Below the pieces are notes generated by a model. It searched no databases, was not told the origin of the DNA, and saw only the letters and a program-made list of their open reading frames with translations. Made by a program: the position numbers and the translations under genes. A DNA stretch of 64,000 nt from Sulfurovum riftiae (GTDB lineage Bacteria > Campylobacterota > Campylobacteria > Campylobacterales > Sulfurovaceae): NCBI RefSeq assembly GCF_001595645.1, contig NZ_LNKT01000072.1, positions 1 to 64,000 on the forward strand. The letters are read 5' to 3'. Positions 44,126 to 53,382 of the stretch are shown here, piece after piece. How positions within the stretch are numbered: position 1 is the first letter of the stretch; the number at the start of each line of letters is the position of its first letter.

Positions 44126-44470
44126 TTATTTCTCTACCTCGCCGCGATAGGACATGATCCCGCCGATATGGTTCAATGTTCTGTTATGGCCATTTTGTGC
44201 AAAGACCTGCTGTACCTGTCCGCTTCTGCTTCCTGTACGGCAGGTAAAGATAACATATTTGTCTTTGGTCGATTCAAAGAGCTCCTGTGCCCACTGCTGG
44301 AATGTGGAAGTAGGCTTCAATATATCCACTCCTTTGATATGTCCCATATTATATTCCATATCTTCACGGACATCCACAAGAAGAAAATCGATCTTTCCTT
44401 CTTCTCTGGCCTTCAATATGCTCTCCAGTTCGCCTGAACTGATATGACTCTTTTCCAATATTTGCTGCAT
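44126..44470 (-). CDS. Cytoplasmic single-domain rhodanese
   Basis: 114 residues from the ATG at 44468-44470; a TTG 18 bases upstream is less likely. No signal peptide. Active Cys in IFTCRTGSRSGQV, with DVREDMEYNMGHI as the substrate-side motif. Placed right after the FTR-like gene, so it may link sulfane sulfur to a thiol-reducing system in the cytoplasm. Confidence 0.85.
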   Translation of the reverse strand: MQQILEKSHISSGELESILKAREEGKIDFLLVDVREDMEYNMGHIKGVDILKPTSTFQQWAQELFESTKDKYVIFTCRTGSRSGQVQQVFAQNGHNRTLNHIGGIMSYRGEVEK

Positions 44471-44547
44471 TTTATGCCTTCCTACCAAGAGGGAACTGCA
44501 CTGTTCCTCTTCGTATCTGTAAAATAATCGCGTATTGTATCGAAGTA

Positions 44548-44892
44548 TTATTTATTTTCGGCAACGTACTCAGGTGTACAGAAGATACCGCAGTGGCATT
44601 TCCCTTCATTGGGAACCTCGTCATTGATCGCCTGGGGACAGGGACAGATACGGTCATCGGAACTTTTGAATTTTCCCAGTTTGGATTCATCCGGTTCTAC
44701 CATATAACAGGGGCAGAACCGCTTTCCGTAAAGCATTTTATGTCTTGCCAGGCCGAGCTGTACACCTTCGTTGACATCATGCATCGGATGGTACTCCCAT
44801 CCGAACTGTTTGCATACTTTGTCTGTGAACTTCTTTGTCTTTTCCAATTCAACCAAAAATTCCGGAGAACTCATATCCAATTGCTGCATCAT
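44548..44892 (-). CDS. Ferredoxin-thioredoxin reductase catalytic-chain homologue
   Basis: 114 residues with the CPC-CPC-CHC signature: Cys60/Cys62, Cys83/Cys85, Cys99/Cys101. In the plant and cyanobacterial enzyme these bind one 4Fe-4S cluster beside a redox disulfide. The loops between pairs are longer here (20 and 13 residues against the usual 16 and 8). No variable (alpha) chain gene is in the window. It may reduce thioredoxins from ferredoxin in this chemolithotroph. First gene of a six-gene minus operon. Confidence 0.87.
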   Translation of the reverse strand: MMQQLDMSSPEFLVELEKTKKFTDKVCKQFGWEYHPMHDVNEGVQLGLARHKMLYGKRFCPCYMVEPDESKLGKFKSSDDRICPCPQAINDEVPNEGKCHCGIFCTPEYVAENK

Positions 44893-44999
44893 TCGTATTC
44901 CTTTTACATCATATTTATATTTATCATTAGAGTAGTTATATCTTAAACCAAATTAATATATAATGATACACTCATAATCTAAAAATAAAAAGGCAAACT

Positions 45000-45290
45000 G
45001 TGCAGATTGATAACACTGTTTTGGAAAAACTGGAAAAACTCTCCCATCTTCGTATCGATGCTTCAAAAAAAGAAGAGGTGATGGGGCAGCTCACTGAGAT
45101 CCTCGGATATATCGAGAACCTCAATGAGCTCGATACCGATACGCTCGATGCAGCTTTTTCCACCCTGCAGGGAGGAACACCTCTGAGAGAAGACATCCCC
45201 AGAGCAGAGGACAACATTGCCAAAGATATTCTCTCACGTGCGCCAGAGAGCAAAGACGATTTCTTTATAGTTCCGGCGATCATTGAATAG
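45000..45290 (+). CDS. gatC: Asp/Glu-tRNA amidotransferase subunit C
   Basis: 96 residues from a GTG. The family's LEKLSHLRI, ILGYIENLNELDTDTLD and LREDIPR motifs are present. GatC stabilises GatA-GatB, which amidate Glu-tRNA(Gln) and Asp-tRNA(Asn). A TATAAT lies about 45 bases upstream in the gap shared with the divergent FTR-like gene. gatA and gatB are not in the window. Confidence 0.92.
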   Translation: MQIDNTVLEKLEKLSHLRIDASKKEEVMGQLTEILGYIENLNELDTDTLDAAFSTLQGGTPLREDIPRAEDNIAKDILSRAPESKDDFFIVPAIIE

Positions 45291-45294
45291 CCTC

Positions 45295-45639
45295 ATGCTT
45301 AGAATCTACGGTATCAAGAACTGTGACAGCGTAAGAAAAGCGGTCAAATTTCTTAAGTCCAATGAGATCCCCTATGAATTCATCGACTTTCGTGAAACAC
45401 CTGTTGCGCAGGAGACCATCGATGCCTGGCTTGAGAGGAGTGATATCGACACACTCTTCAATACCCGCGGTACGACCTACCGAACGCTGAAACTCAAAGA
45501 GAAGAATCTCTCCAACGATGAAAAACGCCAGTGGCTTGCCAAAGAGAATATGCTGATCAAAAGACCGGTCATTACATTTGAAAACCATGTAATAATTGGA
45601 TATAATGAGTTACAGTATCAAAATTTACTACTAAAATAA
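45295..45639 (+). CDS. ArsC/Spx-like protein of the YffB type
   Basis: 114 residues from the ATG at 45295, four bases after the gatC stop. YGIKNCDSVRKAVKFL is the YffB-type opening with the thiol Cys10, then IDFRETP, LFNTRGTTYR and RPVITFENHVIIGY, giving the ArsC/Spx thioredoxin-like fold. Arsenate reduction is not supported by position; YffB proteins are usually described as glutathione- or thiol-linked reductases of unknown target. Confidence 0.85.
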   Translation: MLRIYGIKNCDSVRKAVKFLKSNEIPYEFIDFRETPVAQETIDAWLERSDIDTLFNTRGTTYRTLKLKEKNLSNDEKRQWLAKENMLIKRPVITFENHVIIGYNELQYQNLLLK

Positions 45640-45658
45640 AAAATACAAAAGGATCCCT

Positions 45659-46717
45659 ATGGCTGAATTCGATATCAAAAAACTGTTACAAAGTGTTGTG
45701 AAACACGGTGCTTCCGACCTACACCTCGTCAGTGATGCAGAACCACAGATAAGACTGGACGGTGCACTCAAACCTGTCAACCTTCCCAAACTGACTGGAG
45801 AAGACATTGAAGAGATGTGTTACTCGATGATCACGGAAAAACAGAAACAGCATTTTGAAGAGAATGACGAACTGGACTTCGCCCTCTATCTGCCGGGTAT
45901 CGGGCGTTTCAGAGCGAACTACTACCGGACACTCGGCAATACAGCGGCTGCCTTCAGGGTCATTCCTATCGAGATCCCCTCACTGGACGACCTGGGTACC
46001 CCGCCGATCTTTAAAAAGCTGATCAAAAGGGAAAAAGGACTCATTCTTGTCACAGGACCTACCGGGTCGGGTAAATCGACCACGCTGGCTGCATTGCTCA
46101 ACGAGATCAACCTGAACGAGCAAAAACACATCGTCACGGTTGAGGATCCGGTGGAATTCATCCACACAAACAAAAAGTCTGTCTTCTCGCACAGAGGGGT
46201 CGGCGAAGATACCAAAAGCTTTGCCACAGCACTCAAATTCGCAATGCGTCAGGATCCGGACATCATCCTGATCGGGGAGATGAGGGACAAAGAGACCATT
46301 GAAGCGGCACTGACTGCAGCGGAAACAGGCCACCTGGTCTTTGGAACGCTTCACACCTCTTCCGCCCCCGGGACCATCAACCGTATCATCGACGTTTTCA
46401 CCGGTGACGAGCAGCCTCAGATCAGAGCGATGATCTCCACATCACTTGTAGCCGTCATTGCACAGGCACTGCTTCCCAAACTGGGCGGCGGGAGGGTTGC
46501 AAGTTTCGAGATACTCGTGACCAACCATGCGATCTCCAACCTGATCCGTGAAGACAAAGTACACCAGATCTATTCACAGATGCAGCTCGGACAGGAAGAT
46601 ACAGGAATGCAGACCCAGACACAGGCGCTTCTCAAATTCATCAGGGACGGCAAGGTCAGCCGCGAAACCGCAATGCAGTTCGCAAACAAACCCAATGAAC
46701 TTGCAAAAGCACTGTAA
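45659..46717 (+). CDS. pilT: PilT, type IV pilus retraction ATPase
   Basis: 352 residues. Walker A is GPTGSGKST (about 131-139), the Asp box VTVEDPVEFIH, Walker B LIGEMRDKETI and the His box TLHTSSAPGTINRIIDVF. The PilT-specific C-terminal AISNLIREDKVHQIYS is present. It powers pilus retraction and twitching. No other pilus genes are next to it in this window. Confidence 0.95.
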   Translation: MAEFDIKKLLQSVVKHGASDLHLVSDAEPQIRLDGALKPVNLPKLTGEDIEEMCYSMITEKQKQHFEENDELDFALYLPGIGRFRANYYRTLGNTAAAFRVIPIEIPSLDDLGTPPIFKKLIKREKGLILVTGPTGSGKSTTLAALLNEINLNEQKHIVTVEDPVEFIHTNKKSVFSHRGVGEDTKSFATALKFAMRQDPDIILIGEMRDKETIEAALTAAETGHLVFGTLHTSSAPGTINRIIDVFTGDEQPQIRAMISTSLVAVIAQALLPKLGGGRVASFEILVTNHAISNLIREDKVHQIYSQMQLGQEDTGMQTQTQALLKFIRDGKVSRETAMQFANKPNELAKAL

Positions 46718-46784
46718 ATACGATAAAAACACAGCTTTACCGGGTACAATACGGGAATTTTAGTAAAGGGACAGGAAGAAAGCA

Positions 46785-47396
46785 ATGGAGAATTTTACGA
46801 TGGTCGATTTTAATTACTTTGATATCACGATAGCTGCGATCGTACTTATCCTCGGCATCAAAGGGTTTATGAACGGTTTCATCAAAGAGGTCTTCGGACT
46901 GGCAGGCCTGATCGGAGGTGTCTACTTCGGTTCCCGCTTCGCCGATACGGCAGCCACCTTTATCAATGACAATTTTCTGAAGATGCAGAACCCTACACTG
47001 CTCAAACTCCTTGGTTTTCTTGCCGTACTTGTCATTATCTGGCTGGGTATGACCCTGCTTGGCTCCATCCTTTCCAAACTCAGCAGCGAGAGTGGACTGG
47101 GCTTCATTAATCGTCTGTTGGGGTTCATTGCGGGTGGCGGAAAATACTTCATTATTTTCGCACTGATCGTTACAGCACTTTCCAACGTGACCCTTGTCAA
47201 GGAAAATCTCGGAAAGTATGTCAAAGACTCCATGCTCTACCCCTACCTGCTCGAGGCCGGGTCAGCCATTATCCATCTCGACCCTGCCACACTCGGACTT
47301 GGAGACGAATCAAAAACCAAACTGCTGAAAAATGTCGCCAACATCAAAGAGAACAATGATACAGCAGAGGCGAACAGCTCTGCCCTCTCAGAGTAA
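46785..47396 (+). CDS. CvpA family membrane protein
   Basis: 203 residues with four predicted helices and the CvpA opening FDITIAAIVLILGIKGFMNGFIKEVFGLAGLIGGVYFG-like stretch (from about residue 8). The soluble C-terminal tail of about 45 residues is acidic. CvpA proteins are linked to colicin V release and to bile or envelope stress tolerance; the mechanism is unsettled. AGGAAG precedes the ATG. Confidence 0.88.
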   Translation: MENFTMVDFNYFDITIAAIVLILGIKGFMNGFIKEVFGLAGLIGGVYFGSRFADTAATFINDNFLKMQNPTLLKLLGFLAVLVIIWLGMTLLGSILSKLSSESGLGFINRLLGFIAGGGKYFIIFALIVTALSNVTLVKENLGKYVKDSMLYPYLLEAGSAIIHLDPATLGLGDESKTKLLKNVANIKENNDTAEANSSALSE

Positions 47397-47408
47397 CAAA
47401 GGATACCG

Positions 47409-47861
47409 ATGATCACCTATCCGCTTCTTCTGGACAAATTCAAGACTCTGCTGAAAAGCAATACATTGAAATTCACCAAGCAGAGAGAACTCATATTGAA
47501 ATTCCTCTATGAGAATGACGGGCACTTCACACCGGAAGATATCTATATGCTGATCAAAAAAGAGTACCCGGATGTCAATATAGGTATCGCGACCGTCTAC
47601 AGAACACTTACCCTTCTGGAGAACGAAGGGATCGCCAGCTCCATCTCTTTCGGGGCCCAGGGGAAGAAGTACGAGCTTGGACTGAAGAATCACCATGATC
47701 ATCTCATCTGTACTTCCTGCGGAGAGATCATCGAGTTCTTCGATGAGACCATCGAGGCACAGCAGGAGAAGATCGCAGAAAAGTTCAACTTCAAAATGAC
47801 GGACCACACCATGAAGATCATCGGTCTTTGTGAAGCGTGCCAAAAAAACGAAAACACATAA
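47409..47861 (+). CDS. fur: Fur-family ferric uptake regulator
   Basis: 150 residues. The winged helix (KFTKQRELILKFLYENDGHFTPEDIY, NIGIATVYRTLTLLENEG) is followed by the dimerisation domain with HHDHLICTSCGEIIEF and GLCEACQ, giving the His-rich site and two CxxC pairs for zinc. It senses Fe2+ (or peroxide if PerR-like). Twelve bases after the cvpA-type gene and just before lysS. Confidence 0.9.
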   Translation: MITYPLLLDKFKTLLKSNTLKFTKQRELILKFLYENDGHFTPEDIYMLIKKEYPDVNIGIATVYRTLTLLENEGIASSISFGAQGKKYELGLKNHHDHLICTSCGEIIEFFDETIEAQQEKIAEKFNFKMTDHTMKIIGLCEACQKNENT

Positions 47862-47970
47862 AAAGATCGATCTGAACTTACTTCAGGATCTGTGAAGAAT
47901 CCCGAGTGCACTATCTATACCGATTTTGAAGCAAGTCCAGAACGACATACAAGAAAGAACAGGAGAAAGC

Positions 47971-49611
47971 TTGATATTTGACAATCAATATATTCAGGAA
48001 CGCATTAAGAAAGCTGAAAAGCTGCGAGAAGAAGGGATCAACCCCTACCCGGCAAACATTACCAAAGGAATGCCTTCATCGAAATTCTTTGAACACTACA
48101 ACTATGTGAAAGAACAGGATGTACAGGAGAAAAAAGACGAAAACCAAATCGTTACACTGACCGGACGTATCAAGTTCATACGTATCATGGGAAAAGCGGC
48201 ATTTGCCAAGATCGAGGACAATGACGGACTCGTACAGATATACTATAACCGTGACGATCTTCCCGAAGGCTACTATAACAACGTTGCCAAGAAACTGTTT
48301 GAAGTAGGTGATATCATTGAGGCAAGCGGCTATCCTTTTGTGACACAGACGGGCGAACTGACCCTGCATTGTAAAGACTTGAAGATCGTCTCCAAAGCCA
48401 TCATGCCGCTTCCGGAGAAGTTCCACGGTCTGACCGATCATGAGATCCGCTACCGCCAGCGTTACCTTGACATGATCATGAACCCGGAAGTCAAAGAGAC
48501 ATTCATTATGCGTTCGCGTATCGTTTCCCTTATTCGCCGTTTCTTTGAAGATCACGGCTTTTTGGAAGTAGAGACACCGATGATGCACCCCATCCCCGGC
48601 GGTGCCAATGCCAAACCGTTCGTAACACACCACAACGCACTCGGTGTAGACAGATACCTGCGTATTGCACCCGAGCTTTACCTCAAACGCCTGACCGTAG
48701 GAGGTCTGGAAGCAGTATTCGAGATCAACCGTAACTTCAGGAACGAGGGAATGGACCAGACACACAACCCGGAGTTCACCTCCATCGAATTCTACTGGGC
48801 CTACCACAACTACCTTGACCTGATGAAGCTGACAGAGGATCTTTTCGACTATATCTTTGCGCAGCTGCAGCTTGACAAAAGCATTACTTACGGTGAACAT
48901 ACGATCAATTTCACCACACCTTTTGCCAAAGTACCGTTTGTTGAAGCCCTCACCACTATCGGCGGTGTAGCGGCAGATGTAGCAACCGACAAAGAGAAAG
49001 CCCTTGCCTATCTCAAAGCCCACGGTATCGAGGTCAATGCGAACCTGACCCTTGGATACCTTCAGGCGGAACTCTTTGACGAGTTCGTTGAAGGCAAACT
49101 GATTGACCCTACTTTCATTACCGACTATCCTATCGATATCTCCCCGCTTTCACGCAGAAGTGATGACAACCCTGACATTGCCGAACGTTTTGAGCTCTTT
49201 ATAGCAGGCAAAGAGATCGCCAACGGCTTTAACGAGCTGAACGATCCGCTGGACCAATTCGAGCGTTTCAAAGCCCAGGCTGATGCAAAAGAGGCGACCG
49301 GTGATGAAGAAGCGATGCATATGGATATGGACTTCGTACGTGCACTGGGTCATGGTATGACACCGACAGCGGGAGAAGGGATCGGCATCGACCGTCTGGT
49401 AATGATGCTGACCAATAACCACTCCATCCGTGATGTCATCCTCTTCCCTGCGATGAAACCTGAAGCGGCACTCGAAGAAAAACCAAAAAATGCCTGTAAG
49501 AAATGCGGCAATACGAACGAAGAGGAACTCAAACCTGCCAAAAAAGGCAAAGGCTTCTTCTGTATCGATGCGGCTGCATGTAAAAAACGTGAGCAGGAGA
49601 ACAAAGCCTGA
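47971..49611 (+). CDS. lysS: Lysyl-tRNA synthetase, class II, with zinc-ribbon-like tail
   Basis: 546 residues from a TTG at 47971, chosen because AGGAG lies five bases upstream and the usual LysS N-terminus begins here; an earlier TTG at 47926 has no good site. Class II motifs: [54 protein letters not shown], and [24 protein letters not shown]. Normal LysS ends soon after that. Here about 40 more residues carry CKKCGN and later CIDAAACKK, a possible zinc ribbon. Confidence 0.92.
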   Translation: MIFDNQYIQERIKKAEKLREEGINPYPANITKGMPSSKFFEHYNYVKEQDVQEKKDENQIVTLTGRIKFIRIMGKAAFAKIEDNDGLVQIYYNRDDLPEGYYNNVAKKLFEVGDIIEASGYPFVTQTGELTLHCKDLKIVSKAIMPLPEKFHGLTDHEIRYRQRYLDMIMNPEVKETFIMRSRIVSLIRRFFEDHGFLEVETPMMHPIPGGANAKPFVTHHNALGVDRYLRIAPELYLKRLTVGGLEAVFEINRNFRNEGMDQTHNPEFTSIEFYWAYHNYLDLMKLTEDLFDYIFAQLQLDKSITYGEHTINFTTPFAKVPFVEALTTIGGVAADVATDKEKALAYLKAHGIEVNANLTLGYLQAELFDEFVEGKLIDPTFITDYPIDISPLSRRSDDNPDIAERFELFIAGKEIANGFNELNDPLDQFERFKAQADAKEATGDEEAMHMDMDFVRALGHGMTPTAGEGIGIDRLVMMLTNNHSIRDVILFPAMKPEAALEEKPKNACKKCGNTNEEELKPAKKGKGFFCIDAAACKKREQENKA

Positions 49612-49625
49612 CCGCTACACCTTCA

Positions 49626-49663
49626 TGGGTTTTAAAGGTGGGCAATTGCCCACCGCATACCCA
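49626..49663. terminator. Long hairpin between lysS and mltB
   Basis: A perfect 18-bp palindrome (49637-49654, GGTGGGCAA and its reverse complement) is flanked by outer arms TGGGT (49626-49630) and ACCCA (49659-49663). It sits in the 54-base gap between two convergent genes, so it may end both transcripts. Neither side has a long T run, and the stem has no true loop. Confidence 0.6.
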
Positions 49664-49665
49664 TC

Positions 49666-50685
49666 TTATCTCAGATAGTGACCATACTTCTTTTTATATT
49701 CTTTCTTGATCTTTTCTGCCAACTGGTAGACCGCCATCGCATAGTAGCTGCTGTGGTTGTAACGCGTGATGACATAGAAGTTGTGCGCCCCGTACCAGAG
49801 TTCATCGAAACCATAACGCTTCAGTTTGATAAGATGCACCTTTCCGTGGTAGTCGAAATGCCATTTGGGAGAGATATTTTTGAGTGAGGCACGGCTGTAT
49901 TTGTACTTATAACCCGTTCTTCTTCCCGTAAAACGCTTGCCGGGGTAGGAGACACGTACAGCGACAGGCTGTCCTCTGCGCCAGCCATGGCGTTTGAAAT
50001 AGTAGGCGATGCTTCCGATGGCATCTTCGGGACTATGCATTCTTTTCTTCCCGTCTTTGTTGAAATCGACGACAAAGGTCCTGTAGTTGCTCGGCATGAA
50101 CTGCCCCAGGCCAATGGCACCGGCAAAGGAGCCTTTGACATTTCGCGGATTGACCTTCTCTCTGCGTGTCATCAGAAGGAACTCTTTGAGTTCGGAGCGG
50201 TAGAATCTTTGTCTTCTGTTCTTTTCGAATGCCAGGGTGGTCAAAGTATCGAGTACAGGGTATTTTCCGGTGTTGGCTCCATAGTGGCTTTCCACACCGA
50301 TGATCGCTGCGATGTACTCGGGCTGCACACCGTATTTCTTATAGGCACGCCTGAACGTTTCGCGGTATTTGTGCATGTATTCCACACCTTTGTCCACTTT
50401 CACGTCCTTGAGAAAGATCTCTTCGTAGCGGTCCCACGACCCCTGTTTCTTATACTTTTTGGGCGGTTTCCATTTTGGCCGCAGCGAAGGTACATAGATG
50501 GCAAGTGCCCGCTTCTGGAACTTCACATGGGAAAAAAGGCTGTTCAGGTAGGAACGCTTGAAGTGGTAATGCTTCACCATCCGGTCAATGAAGACCCGAA
50601 CTTCGCGTTTTTTGGTGTAGTCCTTGGCCCACACCAAAGTGGAGAGTATCATGGAAAGCAGTACTAAAGACAGCAGACGTTTCAT
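49666..50685 (-). CDS. mltB: MltB-type lytic murein transglycosylase
   Basis: 339 residues from the ATG at 50683-50685 with AGGAG nine bases upstream. Signal peptide (about 1-20). The catalytic Glu lies in IIGVESHYGANTGKYPV, with GAIGLGQFMPSNYR and DAIGSIAYYFKRHGW completing the SLT-fold MltB motifs. The protein is unusually rich in Lys, Arg and Tyr. It cleaves murein glycan with 1,6-anhydro ends. Confidence 0.9.
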   Translation of the reverse strand: MKRLLSLVLLSMILSTLVWAKDYTKKREVRVFIDRMVKHYHFKRSYLNSLFSHVKFQKRALAIYVPSLRPKWKPPKKYKKQGSWDRYEEIFLKDVKVDKGVEYMHKYRETFRRAYKKYGVQPEYIAAIIGVESHYGANTGKYPVLDTLTTLAFEKNRRQRFYRSELKEFLLMTRREKVNPRNVKGSFAGAIGLGQFMPSNYRTFVVDFNKDGKKRMHSPEDAIGSIAYYFKRHGWRRGQPVAVRVSYPGKRFTGRRTGYKYKYSRASLKNISPKWHFDYHGKVHLIKLKRYGFDELWYGAHNFYVITRYNHSSYYAMAVYQLAEKIKKEYKKKYGHYLR

Positions 50686-50759
50686 GCATACTCCTATAGT
50701 ATCTTTTGCAGCTATCATAACAGCAAAGTATCAATCAAATGTAAATGAAGAGCTGCTCT

Positions 50760-51962
50760 CTACTTCGAAGGGATCTTTGCATATGCCGTTTTAATGAGAA
50801 GCGGTGGCAGCATAGTGGTCAGAACGATCACGACGATCAATGCGGTATAAACCTCATTATCGAAAATATCGGCTGCACGTCCGATCTCCGCGAAGATAAG
50901 GCCTACCTCCCCCCGCGGTACCATGGAGAGGCCGACGATGATCTTTTTTTGCAGACTGAGCGTTTTGAGGAAAAAAGGGAACAGCATCTTCCCGACCACC
51001 GATACCAGCAGTATGGCACCACCGAAAAGCCAGACATGCGCTTCACCCCAGTTGATGTCCTGCATGTTTATGGAAAGCCCCACCGTCACAAAGAAGATCG
51101 GCGTGAACAACAGTACGATGGGGCGCATCTGATTTTCGATCTTCTCTGCAAAATTCTGATCCTCTCCAATGGCCACACCAAAAGGAAGAAAGAAACGTCT
51201 TGAGAGTGCCAGACCGGCAGCGAAACCGCCGATGATCTCAGGGGCACCCATCTGATGTGCCAGCCAGGCGAAAAAGAGTACCAGTGAAATGATCGATACA
51301 GGGATCAGACCGGGATAGTTCGTATGCGAATCGTATTTATGGATCAGCAATGCCATCAGTTTTGCTGCGACCGGGGCTATCACAAAAAAGGCCGTAATGA
51401 AAAGGAAGACCCTTCCTGTGTCCATCAGATTGACCTCTCCGCTTTGTGAAAAATCGTACAGAATGGCCAAAAGGACCACACCGAAGATGTCATCGAGCAC
51501 GGCTGCTCCCAGGACGATCTCCCCTTCCCTGCTTTGGTGCTTTTTCAGGTCTTTGAGTACCCGTACCGTGATACCGATACTCGTTGCCGTGATCGTTCCC
51601 CCGATGAACAAAGAGGTGATCACGGAAAGATGGAAAACATAGTAGGAAACGGCCGTACCGAGAAGCAGTGGCAGAAAAAATCCGCCAATGGCCACCAGCG
51701 TGGCACTCCATCCGCTCTCTTTGAGACGTTTGAGGTCGGTCTCAAGCCCTACGTCGAAGAGCAGCAGGATGATCCCTATCTCAGCCAGAAGCTTGATGGT
51801 ATCGTTGAGCGTTACCCAGCCAAGAAGTGTCGGCCCCAGGAAAAGGCCTGCCGCCAGTTCGCCAAGGACAGGCGGTAGACCGATACGCTGGAATAGTTCG
51901 GCAAAGATCCGTGCACCGACCAGAATTAACAACAGTATGAGAAAAAAGTCATGTGCCTGCAT
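50760..51962 (-). CDS. CPA2-type cation/proton antiporter
   Basis: 400 residues from the ATG at 51960-51962, about twelve helices. Family motifs: ELAAGLFLGPTLLG, LFDVGLETDLKRL, GAAVLDDIFGVVLLA with the paired Asp used for ion exchange, and PRGEVGLIFAEIG. No TrkA-N domain follows, so it is the NapA/KefB membrane part alone. It likely trades Na+ or K+ for protons. There is no ribosome site; a TATAAT lies close upstream, so the mRNA may be nearly leaderless. Confidence 0.88.
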   Translation of the reverse strand: MQAHDFFLILLLILVGARIFAELFQRIGLPPVLGELAAGLFLGPTLLGWVTLNDTIKLLAEIGIILLLFDVGLETDLKRLKESGWSATLVAIGGFFLPLLLGTAVSYYVFHLSVITSLFIGGTITATSIGITVRVLKDLKKHQSREGEIVLGAAVLDDIFGVVLLAILYDFSQSGEVNLMDTGRVFLFITAFFVIAPVAAKLMALLIHKYDSHTNYPGLIPVSIISLVLFFAWLAHQMGAPEIIGGFAAGLALSRRFFLPFGVAIGEDQNFAEKIENQMRPIVLLFTPIFFVTVGLSINMQDINWGEAHVWLFGGAILLVSVVGKMLFPFFLKTLSLQKKIIVGLSMVPRGEVGLIFAEIGRAADIFDNEVYTALIVVIVLTTMLPPLLIKTAYAKIPSK

Positions 51963-52049
51963 AATGGGTATTATAACCAAAAACTGTCAGGCGTCCATTA
52001 GAGTAATTTTGTTATAAATACATTTAAATTTCTTCCCTAAAGGAACAGT

Positions 52050-53300
52050 ATGTCATATGCCATAGAAACGTTTGACCCGGAAATCTTCCAGGCGATCGAA
52101 AACGAGAGAGAAAGACAGACCGATCACCTCGAGATGATCGCATCTGAGAACTTCACCATCCCAGCGGTAATGGAAGCAATGGGCTCAGTATTTACGAACA
52201 AATATGCGGAAGGATACCCGCATAAAAGATACTATGGCGGATGTGAATATGCAGATGTCGTCGAACAGCTTGCCATCGACAGAGCCTGTGAGCTTTTTGA
52301 CTGCCAATTCGCCAATGTACAGCCTCATTCAGGTTCACAGGCGAACGGTGCTGTCTATGCAGCCCTGCTCAAACCGTATGACAAGATCCTCGGGATGGAC
52401 CTCAGCCACGGCGGTCACCTCACACATGGAAGCAAGCCGAGCTTTTCGGGCAAGAACTACCAGAGTTTCACCTATGGTGTCGAGCTTGACGGTCGCATCA
52501 ACTATGACAGGGTCATGGACATCGCCAAGATCGTCCAGCCGAAGATCATCGTCTGCGGTGCTTCTGCCTATGCCAGAGAGATCGACTTCAAGAAGTTCAG
52601 AGAGATCGCGGACGAAGCAGGTGCCATCCTTTTTGCGGATATCGCACATATTGCAGGCCTTGTCTGTGCCGGCGAGCACCCAAGCCCGTTCCCATATGCA
52701 GATGTCGTCACGACCACGACACACAAGACACTGGCCGGGCCAAGAGGCGGTATGATCATGACCAACGACGAAGATATCGCCAAGAAGATCAACTCTGCGA
52801 TCTTCCCGGGCCTTCAGGGCGGTCCGCTCGTACACGTCGTCGCTGCCAAAGCGGTAGGCTTCAAGCATAATCTCTCAGATGAGTGGAAAACCTATGCAAA
52901 ACAGGTCAAAGCCAATGCATCCACACTGGCAGAAGTCCTTGTGGCACGCGGATATGACGTCGTCTCAGGCGGAACGGACAACCACCTTGTACTTGTCTCA
53001 TTCCTCGACAAGGAGTTCTCCGGAAAAGATGCCGATGCCGCACTGGGAGCTGCAGGCATCACGGTGAACAAGAACACTGTTCCGGGAGAGACAAGAAGCC
53101 CGTTCGTCACTTCAGGTATCCGTATCGGTTCTCCGGCACTGACAAGCCGTGGCATGAAAGAGGCGGAGTTCGAGATCATCGCCAACAAGATCGCCGATGT
53201 GCTTGACAATATCAACGACAGTGCACTGCATGCAAAGATCAAAGAGGAGATGAAGGAGCTTGCTTCCAACTTCGTGATCTATGAGAAGTCGATCTACTAA
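52050..53300 (+). CDS. glyA: Serine hydroxymethyltransferase
   Basis: 416 residues. [30 protein letters not shown], and [16 protein letters not shown] with the PLP-binding Lys are all present, as is [15 protein letters not shown] near the end. It interconverts serine and glycine with tetrahydrofolate. AGGAACAG precedes the ATG. The codon use is strongly biased, as for a highly expressed gene. Confidence 0.97.
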   Translation: MSYAIETFDPEIFQAIENERERQTDHLEMIASENFTIPAVMEAMGSVFTNKYAEGYPHKRYYGGCEYADVVEQLAIDRACELFDCQFANVQPHSGSQANGAVYAALLKPYDKILGMDLSHGGHLTHGSKPSFSGKNYQSFTYGVELDGRINYDRVMDIAKIVQPKIIVCGASAYAREIDFKKFREIADEAGAILFADIAHIAGLVCAGEHPSPFPYADVVTTTTHKTLAGPRGGMIMTNDEDIAKKINSAIFPGLQGGPLVHVVAAKAVGFKHNLSDEWKTYAKQVKANASTLAEVLVARGYDVVSGGTDNHLVLVSFLDKEFSGKDADAALGAAGITVNKNTVPGETRSPFVTSGIRIGSPALTSRGMKEAEFEIIANKIADVLDNINDSALHAKIKEEMKELASNFVIYEKSIY

Positions 53301-53366
53301 CAGGACGCTTTTTGAACAAAGTCCAAAAAACTACGTTAACACTGGGTTTGCTTCAGCAGCAGGCTC

Positions 53367-53382
53367 ATGCGACTAGTCGCAT
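53367..53382. promoter_or_regulatory. Perfect 16-bp palindrome covering the DUF1882 start codon
   Basis: ATGCGACT and its exact reverse complement AGTCGCAT are joined without a spacer. The first ATG is the apparent start codon of the downstream gene. It would fold as a tight hairpin in mRNA, or could be a protein site. No ribosome site lies upstream of it; AAGGGG lies just downstream. Confidence 0.5.

Noticed and set aside
45295-45639. Dedicated arsenate reductase
   Set aside because: The protein has the YffB-type KNCDSV opening and no ars genes around it, so arsenic resistance is not supported.
48076-49023. A 315-codon minus-strand frame opposite lysS
   Set aside because: Antisense to unmistakable LysS motifs, with no promoter or ribosome site and improbable composition.
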